DNA of 64,000 nucleotides from JAQVSH01 sp964349835 (GTDB lineage Bacteria; Bacteroidota; Bacteroidia; Bacteroidales; UBA4181). Positions 52,201 to 59,659 of this stretch are shown here, piece after piece; position 1 is the stretch's first letter, and every line of letters starts with the position of its first letter. The translations under genes and the position numbers were made by a program. The stretch lies in assembly GCA_964349835.1 (NCBI GenBank), contig CAYGID010000002.1, forward strand, positions 1 through 64,000, written 5' to 3'. The notes beneath the pieces are model-generated. The model was not told where the DNA came from. It saw nothing but the letters and a program-made list of their open reading frames with translations, and ran no database searches.

Positions 52201-52315
52201 GGGTGGGTGGAGCTATGCTTAGCTTGGCTTCCTGTGCCTGCAAGGGTGTAGCAGAGTATGTGGCGAGGCAGAGTAAGGCAACGAGGAGGAGAAGTGTAGG
52301 TAAAATCTGGCGCAT
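49268..52315 (-). CDS. GH3 beta-N-acetylglucosaminidase-like / serine beta-lactamase-like fusion
   Basis: 1015 residues from ATG 52315; a TTG at 52321 overlaps the upstream stop. A signal peptide (ending near PLQAQ) is followed by a GH3 domain to ~380 with the NagZ-type loop KHFPGHGDTETDSH and the nucleophile Asp in VYTDALNMKGAS near residue 305. A middle GH3 C-terminal-like domain runs to ~590. The last ~400 residues are a class-C beta-lactamase/esterase fold with SITK (SxxK, ~655), YSDLGYY (YxN-like, with Asp-Leu) and HSGFTG (HxG, ~961). The combination occurs in Bacteroidetes and suggests release of GlcNAc and another group from muropeptides or chitooligosaccharides. The start is 2 nt after the DUF4105 stop, so the two are coupled. 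Confidence 0.92.
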   Translation of the reverse strand: MRQILPTLLLLVALLCLATYSATPLQAQEAKLSIAPPTRLHSTWVDSVYNSLSLDQKIAQLLMIPAYSNRDRSHTEEISELIKRYGVGSILFFQGGPGRQVLMTERFQTESKVPLLIAIDGEWGLFMRLDSVPRLPRQMLLGAIQNDSIIYEMGRFVADQCRRVGIHINFAPAVDVNSNRNNPVIGTRSFGENPARVSQLAIAYMKGMQDGGIFTSAKHFPGHGDTETDSHLTLPVVNRTRAQLDSTELAPFRAMIAAGASGIMSAHLYVPAIDSRSKMPTSLSRAAIDTLLRREMNFGGLVYTDALNMKGASDSFQSGELEVRAFEAGNDILVMPADVPKAIAAIREAILSKRIDPARLETSCRRILAAKEMAGLTKNRSIALHNLHAELNSRGAELLQHKIMENAITLLNNQNEAIPLKEIATKRIALLLAGGSKPNFFAKRVADYCKTDIFFLPEQESDHKALLEKLAGYDLVIGGVHNTNSLPARNFGVAASTVAFFDRLAARQSLILALFGCPYAWSESRATSHYKALLVAFEDSDLAHDKTAQIIFGGIGAKGVLPVSINDSLRSGMGVATRGGLRLAYTLPEALGISTDSLRSIDALVQEAIKAKAIPGCQIVAAKDGKVFFRKNYGSTQYLEGEAVTDSTLYDLASITKVAATVLSAMKLYESHNISLDKQLSFWLPELKATNKANLTLRQILTHQAGLEAFIPFYRRTVQAAIPGESLFSGRRTARHTIRLGESLFANDSLRYVEGWYAQSASASFPFRVASNLYMAKSGRDSLYRIIDESPIRNRGRYLYSDLGYYYLLRIIEKESGMPLQKYVESRFFAPLGTSTLMFNPLDSFPEQIIAPTANDLFFRRRLIRGYVHDEGAAMMGGVAGHAGLFSNANDLAKVMQMLVNKGSYGGEQLLEPTTVNLFTACQFCQANGNRRGLGFDKPDPDARKKGPVPTDAVSLSSFGHSGFTGPFMWADPQTGLIFLFLTNRVHPDPLNTTLTTLSTRTRILERFSAAVRRL

Positions 52316-52317
52316 GG

Positions 52318-53529
52318 TCAAATGTGTTTAGGCTTAGCGCTTCGGGAAACTCTGTAGAGGTAAAGGGCGCGAAATCCGATAATTAGGGCAACAAGCCCGG
52401 TTTCAACTCCGATTGCCTGTTTGCTTGCTATCAGCGCAACGGGGTATGCCAGGAGAGAAATTAGAAGGAAGAGAAGGAAACAGTGGAGGGTAGTTCTTCT
52501 CCATGGTTTTCGACGAAAGGCATACAGAAGGCATACAGGGGAGAAGAGGAGCAGATTCCAGTTTAGAGAGGTGCCATAATGGATTGATACGAACCACATG
52601 AAGGCAATTACACATCCTATGAGTCCGATAGCTCCGAATAGCATACGACCAAACAGCCCATTTGCAACGGGCAGTTTGCCAGGGAAGAGTGCCGCCCCGG
52701 CTGAGACTATCAGAAGCAGGGTCAGCAGGAGCAGTGGGCCTGTTATGGGTGAGGGGAGGGCACTCTGTTTGCCCTGCAAAAGAATCCGGGTCTCTTTTAC
52801 CAATGGCAGCTGACTGGCCGAATAGTGGCTTTTCGCCATCTGCTCCATCAGGAGCGCAGGCAGGAACATGGCACGGTAGGCATCTAAAGGCTGGTCGACC
52901 CGGGCCCCCAGAAGCAGGTTGATTCCCAAACCGGTCCAAGGGAGCGGCTTGAGGCATTGGAGCAGATGCTCCCTTGCCGAGTGTTCTGTAGGCTCTTTTT
53001 GCAACGCTTCGGGCTGCAACTGTTTGTGAAAGAGGTCGCGGATACGGGTTGTGCAGTTGTCGCGAATAAAATCGTAGGGGTAGGCTCTGTTTTCGGGCCG
53101 CAGGTTATTCTCCAGAAACAAGAAGATTTCGGTTGCCTCCCCTGGCGAAATATTGAGTATTTGTTCGGCAACCTCCCTCTCCTGAACAGCATAATCTGCA
53201 AGAAAGTGTGAAAAGGGATCGACCGACAGATAATAAGGGAGTTTTCCTCTCAGGAACTTCCAATAGAAGCCCTCTTCGGCAAAATTGAAGGTGCCGTAAT
53301 TATAGACCCGGTCGAACCCTAGCCGCGTGTCGGTTATCCTAAGGGCTGTATGTCCCCAGCTGGTGTAGATCTCGGATCCCGGCCCGCAGGTAAGCAGGCT
53401 CACGGTTGCATCCTGCGATAATGCGAAGGGATAGAGTTGTACCCATGGACACAAGAGTGCCATAAGCATAAGAGTGCGGAGTTTCGAAACGATTCTCCGT
53501 GAAAGAGCCGATACCAACCGATGGTGCAT
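52318..53529 (-). CDS. DUF4105/Lnb N-terminal periplasmic domain membrane protein
   Basis: 403 residues. After a signal-like helix, VSLLTCGPGSEIYTSWGHTALRI and RVYNYGTFNF with YDFIRDNCTTRIRDLF match the DUF4105 family (Lnb N-terminal periplasmic), which keeps a conserved His and Cys resembling a papain/NlpC-like pair. The C-terminal ~150 residues have four to five membrane helices. In other bacteria the fold belongs to a lipoprotein-processing acyltransferase (Lnb). Here it directly precedes the GH3/serine-hydrolase gene, suggesting a joint envelope task, but this is inference. Confidence 0.78.
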   Translation of the reverse strand: MHHRLVSALSRRIVSKLRTLMLMALLCPWVQLYPFALSQDATVSLLTCGPGSEIYTSWGHTALRITDTRLGFDRVYNYGTFNFAEEGFYWKFLRGKLPYYLSVDPFSHFLADYAVQEREVAEQILNISPGEATEIFLFLENNLRPENRAYPYDFIRDNCTTRIRDLFHKQLQPEALQKEPTEHSAREHLLQCLKPLPWTGLGINLLLGARVDQPLDAYRAMFLPALLMEQMAKSHYSASQLPLVKETRILLQGKQSALPSPITGPLLLLTLLLIVSAGAALFPGKLPVANGLFGRMLFGAIGLIGCVIAFMWFVSIHYGTSLNWNLLLFSPVCLLYAFRRKPWRRTTLHCFLLFLLISLLAYPVALIASKQAIGVETGLVALIIGFRALYLYRVSRSAKPKHI

Positions 53530-53561
53530 AATGTAAAGCTACAGTCGAAAAAGTAGAATTG

Positions 53562-54008
53562 CTAACGTTGTGTAATCTTTTCGCAATAGAGGCATTTGAG
53601 AGCTACTTTGTCGCGCGAAACGACATGGAACCGGGTGGGAACCGACTCCATATTGGTGATGCACTTCGGATTTACACACTTCACAATGCCAATAATCACC
53701 TCGTCGGGTAGTTCTACCACCCTTTTCTCAATCACCTGGTAGTTCTTTATGATATTTAGCTTGGCCTGAGGGGCCACGAGGGCAATTTTGTTGATTTCGT
53801 TCTTTTCGAAGAATTTGCCGGATATCTTAATGATAGCCTTATAGCCCAGTTTTTTGCTCTCGAGATTGGTGCCAAAGGTCATCTGGTTCTTGAATTGATC
53901 CAGGTTGAGAATAGCAATCACCTCGAACAGTTTGCTTGCCGGTATATGATCAATCACAGTTCCGTTTTCTATGGCGTTAACTACCAGAACTTTTTCGTCT
54001 CCCTTCAT
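53562..54008 (-). CDS. pyrI: Aspartate carbamoyltransferase regulatory chain
   Basis: 148 residues. The N-terminal allosteric domain (VNAIENGTVIDHIPASKLFEVIAIL) binds nucleotides. The C-terminal zinc domain has four Cys in CVNPKCIT and CLYCEKITQR. It forms the regulatory subunit of the ATCase with PyrB, encoded 72 bp upstream on the same strand. The hairpins in that spacer are listed separately. Confidence 0.96.
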   Translation of the reverse strand: MKGDEKVLVVNAIENGTVIDHIPASKLFEVIAILNLDQFKNQMTFGTNLESKKLGYKAIIKISGKFFEKNEINKIALVAPQAKLNIIKNYQVIEKRVVELPDEVIIGIVKCVNPKCITNMESVPTRFHVVSRDKVALKCLYCEKITQR

Positions 54009-54041
54009 GCTGTTATAGATATAATTTGATGATTAGTGTTA

Positions 54042-54080
54042 GCATGGAGCTCCATGCGAAGCGTTGCCGCCGAAACGGCA
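54042..54080. repeat. Palindrome and hairpin between pyrB and pyrI
   Basis: GCATGGAGCTCCATGC (54042-54057) is a perfect 16-bp palindrome, and TGCCG/CGGCA with loop CCGAAA forms a second hairpin at 54065-54080. Both sit between the pyrB stop and pyrI start on the minus strand. They could adjust relative expression of the two subunits. No T-run follows, so simple termination is unlikely. Confidence 0.6.
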
Positions 54081-55001
54081 TCAGGGTAACTCCGGTGCAA
54101 CACCCAGTATAGATGCAATGATGGCCTGCCTTACGTACATGCCGTTTAGTGCCTGGGTAAAGTAGTAGGCTTTCGGGTTGTCGTCTACATCACAGTCAAT
54201 CTCGTTGACCCGCGGGAGCGGGTGCAGAATGCGGACGTTGGGCTTGGTGTGCGACAACATGTCGTTTTTTAATACGTAAGCATTTTTCACCTTTTCGTAA
54301 TCAATGGGATCGGAGAATCGCTCTTTCTGGACCCTTGTCATATAGATGATATCGGCATCGTTGAGGTAGGGAAGAAAATCGCGGTCTTCGGTATATGAAA
54401 TCCCCTTTTCCACAAGGAACTCTTTGTACTCGTCGGGCATCTTCAGCTCCTCGGGCGAAATGAAACAAAAATTGGGTGCAAAGTGCGAAAGAGCCATCAG
54501 TAGCGAGTGCACGGTTCTTCCATATTTCAGGTCGCCAATCATTAAAATGTTCAGACCATCGAGCTTCCCCTGTGTCTTTTGAATAGAATAGAGGTCGAGA
54601 AGCGTTTGAGAGGGGTGTTGGTTGGCGCCGTCGCCCGCGTTGATAACGGGTACGGTTGCAATTTCACTGGCATATCGGGCAGCTCCTTCGAGCGGATGGC
54701 GCATCACAATCAGATCCACATAATTATTCACCATCTTGATGGTGTCTTTCAGGGTCTCACCTTTGGTTACACTCGAAGAGTTGGCGTCGGCAAATCCTAC
54801 AACTCTTCCGCCCAACCTCTGAATGGCCGTTTCGAAACTGATTCGTGTCCGGGTCGACGGTTCAAAGAAGAGAGTGGCAACCACCTTATTTTTGAGGAGG
54901 TCGCGGTTGGGATCCTTTTCGAACTCTGAGGACAGAGCCAGAATCTGCAGATACTCCTCTTTGCTGTAGTCGGTAATCGAAACTAAACTTCTGTTCTTCA
55001 T
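54081..55001 (-). CDS. pyrB: Aspartate carbamoyltransferase catalytic subunit
   Basis: 306 residues. FFEPSTRTRISFETA holds the carbamoyl-phosphate STRT loop. VMRHPLEGAARYA, NAGDGANQHPSQTLLD and HPLPRVNEID are substrate-binding motifs. It catalyses the first committed step of pyrimidine synthesis. The neighbour pyrI makes this the dodecameric, allosterically regulated enzyme class. Confidence 0.97.
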   Translation of the reverse strand: MKNRSLVSITDYSKEEYLQILALSSEFEKDPNRDLLKNKVVATLFFEPSTRTRISFETAIQRLGGRVVGFADANSSSVTKGETLKDTIKMVNNYVDLIVMRHPLEGAARYASEIATVPVINAGDGANQHPSQTLLDLYSIQKTQGKLDGLNILMIGDLKYGRTVHSLLMALSHFAPNFCFISPEELKMPDEYKEFLVEKGISYTEDRDFLPYLNDADIIYMTRVQKERFSDPIDYEKVKNAYVLKNDMLSHTKPNVRILHPLPRVNEIDCDVDDNPKAYYFTQALNGMYVRQAIIASILGVAPELP

Positions 55002-55068
55002 AAGGCATCGGTTTGCTTGGTGAAAGCCCTCTATTTCTAAGCTAAATTAATACAAATAGGCCATTGGT

Positions 55069-55683
55069 TCATGATTTTTTACAGGTGATTTCGGGCCATT
55101 TGCCTATTCTTTGCGCAAAGGCTTCCGAACGGCTTTTTGGGAGGAGAAAAGTGGCTCTGCAATCGGCCTGATACTCCGCATTGCTGATTTCGGGCTCGAA
55201 CTCTTTGATTACCTGTTGTATCTCGGGTGTCATATGGTAGGGATACTCCACCCAAAAGGCCTCTTTCAGTACCTTTATGGTGGTTTCACTATGTCTCAGG
55301 GCATCGGCCGATGCCTCTCTGTAGGCGACGGTGAGGCCGCCTGTTCCAAGCAATATCCCTCCGAAATAACGTACAACGGCCACCATTGCATCGGAGAGTC
55401 CGAACGAATCGATCTGTCCCAGAATGGGACGGCCTGCAGTGCCCGAAGGTTCTCCATCGTCGTTGGCGCGCCAATTGTTTCTGTCGGGGCCCAGACGCCA
55501 TGCGTAGCAAATGTGCCGAGCACTGAAATGCTCTTTACGCAACTGCTCAAGCATCCGACGGATATCCTGGTCCGACTCCACCGGCTTTGCATAGGCTATG
55601 AACTTGCTGCCCTTCTCTCGGTACAGACCCTCGGCCGGTCGCGCCAGGGTCAGATAACTGTCGGATTCGGAAGACGCGTTCAT
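55069..55683 (-). CDS. YigZ/IMPACT-family protein
   Basis: 204 residues. KGSKFIAYAKPVESDQDIRRML, HICYAWRLG, NDDGEPSGTAGRPILGQI and VVRYFGGILLGTGGL are the UPF0029/IMPACT N-terminal signatures. The small C-terminal domain is RNA-binding-like. The role in bacteria is not settled; translation-related and peptidase functions have both been proposed. It is between dnaA and pyrB and has its own start just past the dnaA terminator. Confidence 0.93.
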   Translation of the reverse strand: MNASSESDSYLTLARPAEGLYREKGSKFIAYAKPVESDQDIRRMLEQLRKEHFSARHICYAWRLGPDRNNWRANDDGEPSGTAGRPILGQIDSFGLSDAMVAVVRYFGGILLGTGGLTVAYREASADALRHSETTIKVLKEAFWVEYPYHMTPEIQQVIKEFEPEISNAEYQADCRATFLLPKSRSEAFAQRIGKWPEITCKKS

Positions 55684-55691
55684 TTCAGGAT

Positions 55692-55720
55692 AAAAAAAAA
55701 GGGGCCATGATAGCGGCCCC
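55692..55720 (-). terminator. Terminator of dnaA
   Basis: Minus-strand GGGGCC, an 8-nt loop, then GGCCCC followed by nine T (plus-strand A9 at 55692-55700). It lies directly after the dnaA stop and 8 bp before the YigZ start codon. Confidence 0.93.
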
Positions 55721-55722
55721 GG

Positions 55723-57144
55723 TTAGTGTTTGAATTTCTTGTCGATCTCCTCTAATGTCTGTTTAAAACGTTTGTCGGTTTCCTGCATATTCATCACAGT
55801 TTTACAGGCATGGAGAACGGTTGCATGGTCTTTTCCTCCCACCTGCTTACCGATGGAAGCAAGAGCCGCTTTCGTATATTTTTTTGAGAAGAACATGGCA
55901 ATTTGTCGGGCCTGCACAATTTCACGCTTCCGGGTGGAGGAGTGGAGCATGTCTATGGTGATGTTCAGGAAGTTGCAAACCGTTTTGCTGATAAAATCGA
56001 TCGAGATTTCCTGTTTGGGATTTTTAATCAACTTCTCAATCATTTCGGAGGCCAGTTCGAGTGTAATGGCTCTGCGATTGAGTGTTGACTGGGCCAACAG
56101 CGAAATAAGGGCTCCTTCTAACTCGCGGACATTGCTGGTGATGTTAGAGGCCACAAAGGCAATCACATCGTCGGGAAGCGTAATCCCGTCCTGATAGGCT
56201 TTCCGACGGAGGATCGATACCCTTGTAGCATAGTCGGGAGCCTGGAGGTCGGCCGAGAGACCCCATTTGAAACGGGATAGCAGCCGTTTTTCAAGGCCCT
56301 GCAGTTCGACCGGAGGTTTGTCGGATGTGAGAATTAATTGTTTTCCCGACTGATGCAGGTGATTGAAAATATGGAAGAAAACATCCTGTGTTTTTTCGCG
56401 TCCGGCAAATTCATGAATATCGTCAATAATCAATAGGTCTATCATCTGATAGAAGTGGAGAAACTTATTGATTTCATTCTTCAGGCGGGCGTCTACAAAC
56501 TGGGTCTGAAATTTGTTGGCGGTAACATAGAGTACCACCTTATCGGGGAAGCGCTCTTTTACCCCCAATCCGATGGCCTGAGCCAGATGGGTCTTGCCAA
56601 GGCCGCTTTCGCCATAGACGAAGAGCGGATTAAAGGCCGTTCCACCGGGATTTTCGCCAACGGCAACTCCTGCCGAGCGGGCAAGACGGTTGCACTCCCC
56701 CTCCACAAGGTTATCGAAACTCTTTTCGGGATTGAGTTGCGGATCTATGTTCAATTTCCGGATACCCGGGATGACAAAGGGGTTGAATTTTTCGAGGCGA
56801 TCGTCAGGAGAGAGCGGGAGCGAATTATTCTTCATTTCGACCGAGGTGACCGAAGGATAGATTACCTGACTCTGTTTTTCCTGATTGGTTACATTCGATT
56901 TATCGACCACCACACTATATTCCAACTTCGCGTCGGTTCCCAACTCTTTTCTGAGGCACTTCCTGAGAAGGTCTATGAAGTTCTCTTCGAGATACTCATA
57001 GAAGAAAGGGCTGGGCACCTGAATAGTCAGGACCTTGTCCGAAAGCTTAAGCGGTACAATGGGTTGAAACCATGTTCTGAAAGTCACGGCCGGAATATTG
57101 TCCCGAATGACCCGTAAACATCGATTCCAAATAGCTTGGTGCAT
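55723..57144 (-). CDS. dnaA: Chromosomal replication initiator protein DnaA
   Basis: 473 residues. Domain I has FRTWFQPIVPLKL. The AAA+ domain has Walker A GESGLGKTHLAQA, Walker B LLIIDDIHEF and sensor regions. The C-terminal DnaA-box-binding helix-turn-helix has GGKDHATVLHACKTV. It binds DnaA boxes and melts the origin with ATP. It is not followed by dnaN here; yigZ and pyrB lie downstream. The upstream spacer is A+T-rich with only one near-match to a DnaA box. Confidence 0.97.
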   Translation of the reverse strand: MHQAIWNRCLRVIRDNIPAVTFRTWFQPIVPLKLSDKVLTIQVPSPFFYEYLEENFIDLLRKCLRKELGTDAKLEYSVVVDKSNVTNQEKQSQVIYPSVTSVEMKNNSLPLSPDDRLEKFNPFVIPGIRKLNIDPQLNPEKSFDNLVEGECNRLARSAGVAVGENPGGTAFNPLFVYGESGLGKTHLAQAIGLGVKERFPDKVVLYVTANKFQTQFVDARLKNEINKFLHFYQMIDLLIIDDIHEFAGREKTQDVFFHIFNHLHQSGKQLILTSDKPPVELQGLEKRLLSRFKWGLSADLQAPDYATRVSILRRKAYQDGITLPDDVIAFVASNITSNVRELEGALISLLAQSTLNRRAITLELASEMIEKLIKNPKQEISIDFISKTVCNFLNITIDMLHSSTRKREIVQARQIAMFFSKKYTKAALASIGKQVGGKDHATVLHACKTVMNMQETDKRFKQTLEEIDKKFKH

Positions 57145-57384
57145 TGTGTATCAGATTATCAGTAGTGGAACAGTGGTAGGAGAATCTGTAGTAATTTCTT
57201 CAACAAGGTTAGTTAAAAAAAAGCGCAAAAAAAACCAAAATTGCCTTGTTTTTTTCTTTCTGTTGCTATCTGATTGCTTTACAGGAAATTATTTTTTTTA
57301 CTTTTTTTTATTTTTCAAAGGAGAGAATAGAAAATTATAAAGCATTGATTAACAGTGCTTTAATAACAACGTGTTGCCTTTCAG
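57145..57384. other. A+T-rich spacer between dnaA and the MlaD gene
   Basis: 240 bp with long A and T tracts. On the minus strand TAACCTTG (near 57204-57211) preceded by a TTTG about 15 bp upstream is a weak dnaA promoter. TGTGTATCA at 57145-57153 matches a DnaA box in eight of nine positions on the minus strand, but no second box was found, so it is not called an origin. Confidence 0.4.
57339..57361 (-). terminator. Weak hairpin downstream of the MlaD gene
   Basis: AAAGCA / TGCTTT with an inner TG/CA pairing around ATTAA. On the minus strand it is followed by ATAATTTT. It lies 24 bp after the MlaD-gene stop, and the stem is A+T-rich and short. Confidence 0.4.
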
Positions 57385-58299
57385 TTACTTGTCTTTTCTG
57401 CCAAACAGCGAAAAATGAACATACCGTTTGGGCTGTTCCCTGACATTAATCAGCAGACTGTCGAGTGAAGCGAGTGATGACTCCAGATTCCGGTACAATG
57501 TGTCGTTTACTAACAGCTGCCCCAGACTTCCCTCCCCATTGCGTATCCCGGTGAGGATCCCTTCGGCCTGCAAGATGGTGTTGTTGGTACGGTCGAAGGC
57601 GGATTTGATATCCGTTTCGGCAAGTTGCCCGGTGAAGCTCTCCAGATTGCCGGCGATAAGGGTAATGCTCTTGTTGTTCTTTTCCAGATTGGCCGACACC
57701 GACTCAAAATGAGAAAGGATGGAGCTGAGTTTTGATTTCTCCTCTGTCAGAATCTCATTCAAGGTGGCAACAGAGCTCCTGAGATTTTGACGGGTTTCGG
57801 GGTTGAGCACGTCGTGCAGTGCCTGCATTACAGAATCGATGGAGAGCATCATACCTTCTGCCTTTTGGCGCAGGGGGGCAATGAGGTCGACAGCCGAACT
57901 GATCAGGTCGGCCTGCAGCCCCGTCGACAGTGTGTCGCCTGGAAGTGCCTTTGTGGGGCTGTCGCCCCTGAGAAGGTTAATGGCTTTTGTGCCCAACAGG
58001 TCCTTGCTGAAGATCTGAATCGTGCTGTTGGAGGGGAGGTAGTAATCCTTCTTGATTGAAATGGTTACCAGCAGTTTATTCGGATCTGTCTCGAGAAAAC
58101 GAATGTCGCTTACCCGCCCGATGCGCAGACCACTTACCGTTACATCGCTCGAAACATCCAAACCCGATACGTTTTCGAATATTCCGCAAAACAGTTGGTC
58201 GGTTTTCAGAAGGTTGCTGCCCTTGAGGAAATTCAGCCCCCAAATCAACAGGGCTGTTACAATTAGGACAATGATTCCAATTTTTACCTCTTTTCTCAT
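57385..58299 (-). CDS. MCE/MlaD-domain protein
   Basis: 304 residues with an N-terminal membrane helix (VKIGIIVLIVTALLIWGLNFLKG) followed by the MCE domain (LFCGIFENVSGLDVSSDVTVSGLRIGRVSDI). It then has a long alpha-helical tail (LNEILTEEKSKLSSILSHFE). MCE proteins form hexameric rings that move phospholipid between membranes. The MlaE and MlaF partners are not adjacent. It is 43 bp downstream of the amidase gene on the same strand, likely one operon. Confidence 0.9.
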   Translation of the reverse strand: MRKEVKIGIIVLIVTALLIWGLNFLKGSNLLKTDQLFCGIFENVSGLDVSSDVTVSGLRIGRVSDIRFLETDPNKLLVTISIKKDYYLPSNSTIQIFSKDLLGTKAINLLRGDSPTKALPGDTLSTGLQADLISSAVDLIAPLRQKAEGMMLSIDSVMQALHDVLNPETRQNLRSSVATLNEILTEEKSKLSSILSHFESVSANLEKNNKSITLIAGNLESFTGQLAETDIKSAFDRTNNTILQAEGILTGIRNGEGSLGQLLVNDTLYRNLESSLASLDSLLINVREQPKRYVHFSLFGRKDK

Positions 58300-58342
58300 T
58301 GTTGTGTTTTTTTCGGTAAGGATGGGGTAAACGGCTGTCCGT

Positions 58343-59578
58343 TTACCTTCTTTGATTCAGCTCGGTACGAGCCTCGGAAGGGGGAATGAATTCGCCGTTG
58401 CGGACGGCTGTTACGAACGCATCGGGATACTTTTTCTGAATGTTCTTGAGACGTTCTTGTATTTTGGTATAGCTGGTGGTTTTCCCCACTACATATTTGT
58501 TGTGGGTGGCTCCCTTTATCTCTATGACATCGGTTTCGCCCTTAAAGTTGGCCGGTGTGGGGGTTATGGGTTTCGTTTTTACTGAAGCGGAAATCTGAAC
58601 GTAGAAATAAATTTCGGCCGCCGACCCGAGATCACTTTGGATAGGTGCCGATGGTTCCGATGCCGGGAGTTCCTCTTTAGGCCGGGAAGGCTCTGTTGCT
58701 ATTGTTGATGAAGCCATGGCCGGTTCGACGGTAAAGGTACTCTTTTTTTCTACCCGGTTTTTATAGTTTCGGAAGGCATCAAAGAGCGCTTTGGCCATCT
58801 TCTCCTGCCCGGCAGTCGAATTGAGGTACTTCTCCTCGTCGGGGTTCGACATGAACCCTAGCTCCACCAGAACGCTGGGCATGGCCGTTTTGTAAAGCAC
58901 CAGAAACCCGGCCTGCTTAACGCCTCTGTCAACCACAGGTGTGGCTACCTTAACCTGTAGCTGCACAGCTGCTGCCATTTCGAGGCTCTGTTTCAGGTAG
59001 GAGTTCTGCATGAGTTGAAAGATGATGTACGACTCGGGCGATTTGGGATCGAATCCCTCGTAATGCGATGTGTAATCGTCTTCCATAAGGATGGCGGAGT
59101 TTTCGAGCTTGGCAACCTCGATATTCTCTTCGGCTTTATCGTTTCCCATGATGTAGGTCTCTGCCCCCCTGACGGTCCGTTTTCGGGTGGTAGAGGTTTT
59201 GGCGGGCAGGCTGTTTACATGGATTGAGATAAAGAGATCGGCCTGATTGCGGTTGGCAATGGCGGCTCGTTCAATCAAAGGAATAAAGATATCGGTTTTA
59301 CGGGTGTAGATAACCTCCACATCGGGCAGATTTTTCTCAATCAGGGCTCCCAGTTTTAACCCCACCGACAGTACTATATTTTTTTCACGCGCACGGGGAG
59401 AGATACATCCCGGATCTTTGCCGCCGTGACCCGGATCAATGACCACCCGTTTCACCCCGTCGGTGGCTGCCTCAACGGGGTTGGGTAGTAAAAAGAGACA
59501 ACAACAGGCAATTAGAAGAATCCCGGCAGAGAACTGCTTTTTCAGAGGATACTGTACTATGAATCCGGGATAGAACAT
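58343..59578 (-). CDS. N-acetylmuramoyl-L-alanine amidase (Amidase_3) with C-terminal SPOR-like domain
   Basis: 411 residues. A signal anchor ends at PVEAATDG. The catalytic domain has zinc ligands His in VIDPGHGGKDPGCI, Glu in AREKNIVL and His in DLFISIHVNS, plus the catalytic Glu in VELGFMSNPDEE. The C-terminal region ~320-400 (IYFYVQISASVKTKPI) resembles a SPOR fold. A Pro/Glu/Ser-rich linker lies between. It cleaves stem peptides from peptidoglycan, probably at division. It is divergent from lptD across 81 bp. Confidence 0.92.
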   Translation of the reverse strand: MFYPGFIVQYPLKKQFSAGILLIACCCLFLLPNPVEAATDGVKRVVIDPGHGGKDPGCISPRAREKNIVLSVGLKLGALIEKNLPDVEVIYTRKTDIFIPLIERAAIANRNQADLFISIHVNSLPAKTSTTRKRTVRGAETYIMGNDKAEENIEVAKLENSAILMEDDYTSHYEGFDPKSPESYIIFQLMQNSYLKQSLEMAAAVQLQVKVATPVVDRGVKQAGFLVLYKTAMPSVLVELGFMSNPDEEKYLNSTAGQEKMAKALFDAFRNYKNRVEKKSTFTVEPAMASSTIATEPSRPKEELPASEPSAPIQSDLGSAAEIYFYVQISASVKTKPITPTPANFKGETDVIEIKGATHNKYVVGKTTSYTKIQERLKNIQKKYPDAFVTAVRNGEFIPPSEARTELNQRR

Positions 59579-59602
59579 TCTTACGAAATCGAGAATTTTG
59601 TG

Positions 59603-59610
59603 TAGTTTTG
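59603..59610 (+). promoter_or_regulatory. -7 element (TAgtTTTG) of the LptD gene
   Basis: TAGTTTTG fits the consensus and lies 49 bp before the LptD start. A TTA 19 bp upstream is a possible degenerate -33 element. Confidence 0.5.
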
Positions 59611-59659
59611 GCGTCCCGGATCATTGGTGCGGGGTGCGTCACAAAAATAGAGATTAAAA

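Noticed and set aside
57145..57384. Possible replication origin upstream of dnaA
   Set aside because: The spacer is A+T-rich but has only one imperfect DnaA-box-like 9-mer and no cluster of boxes, and dnaN is not adjacent.
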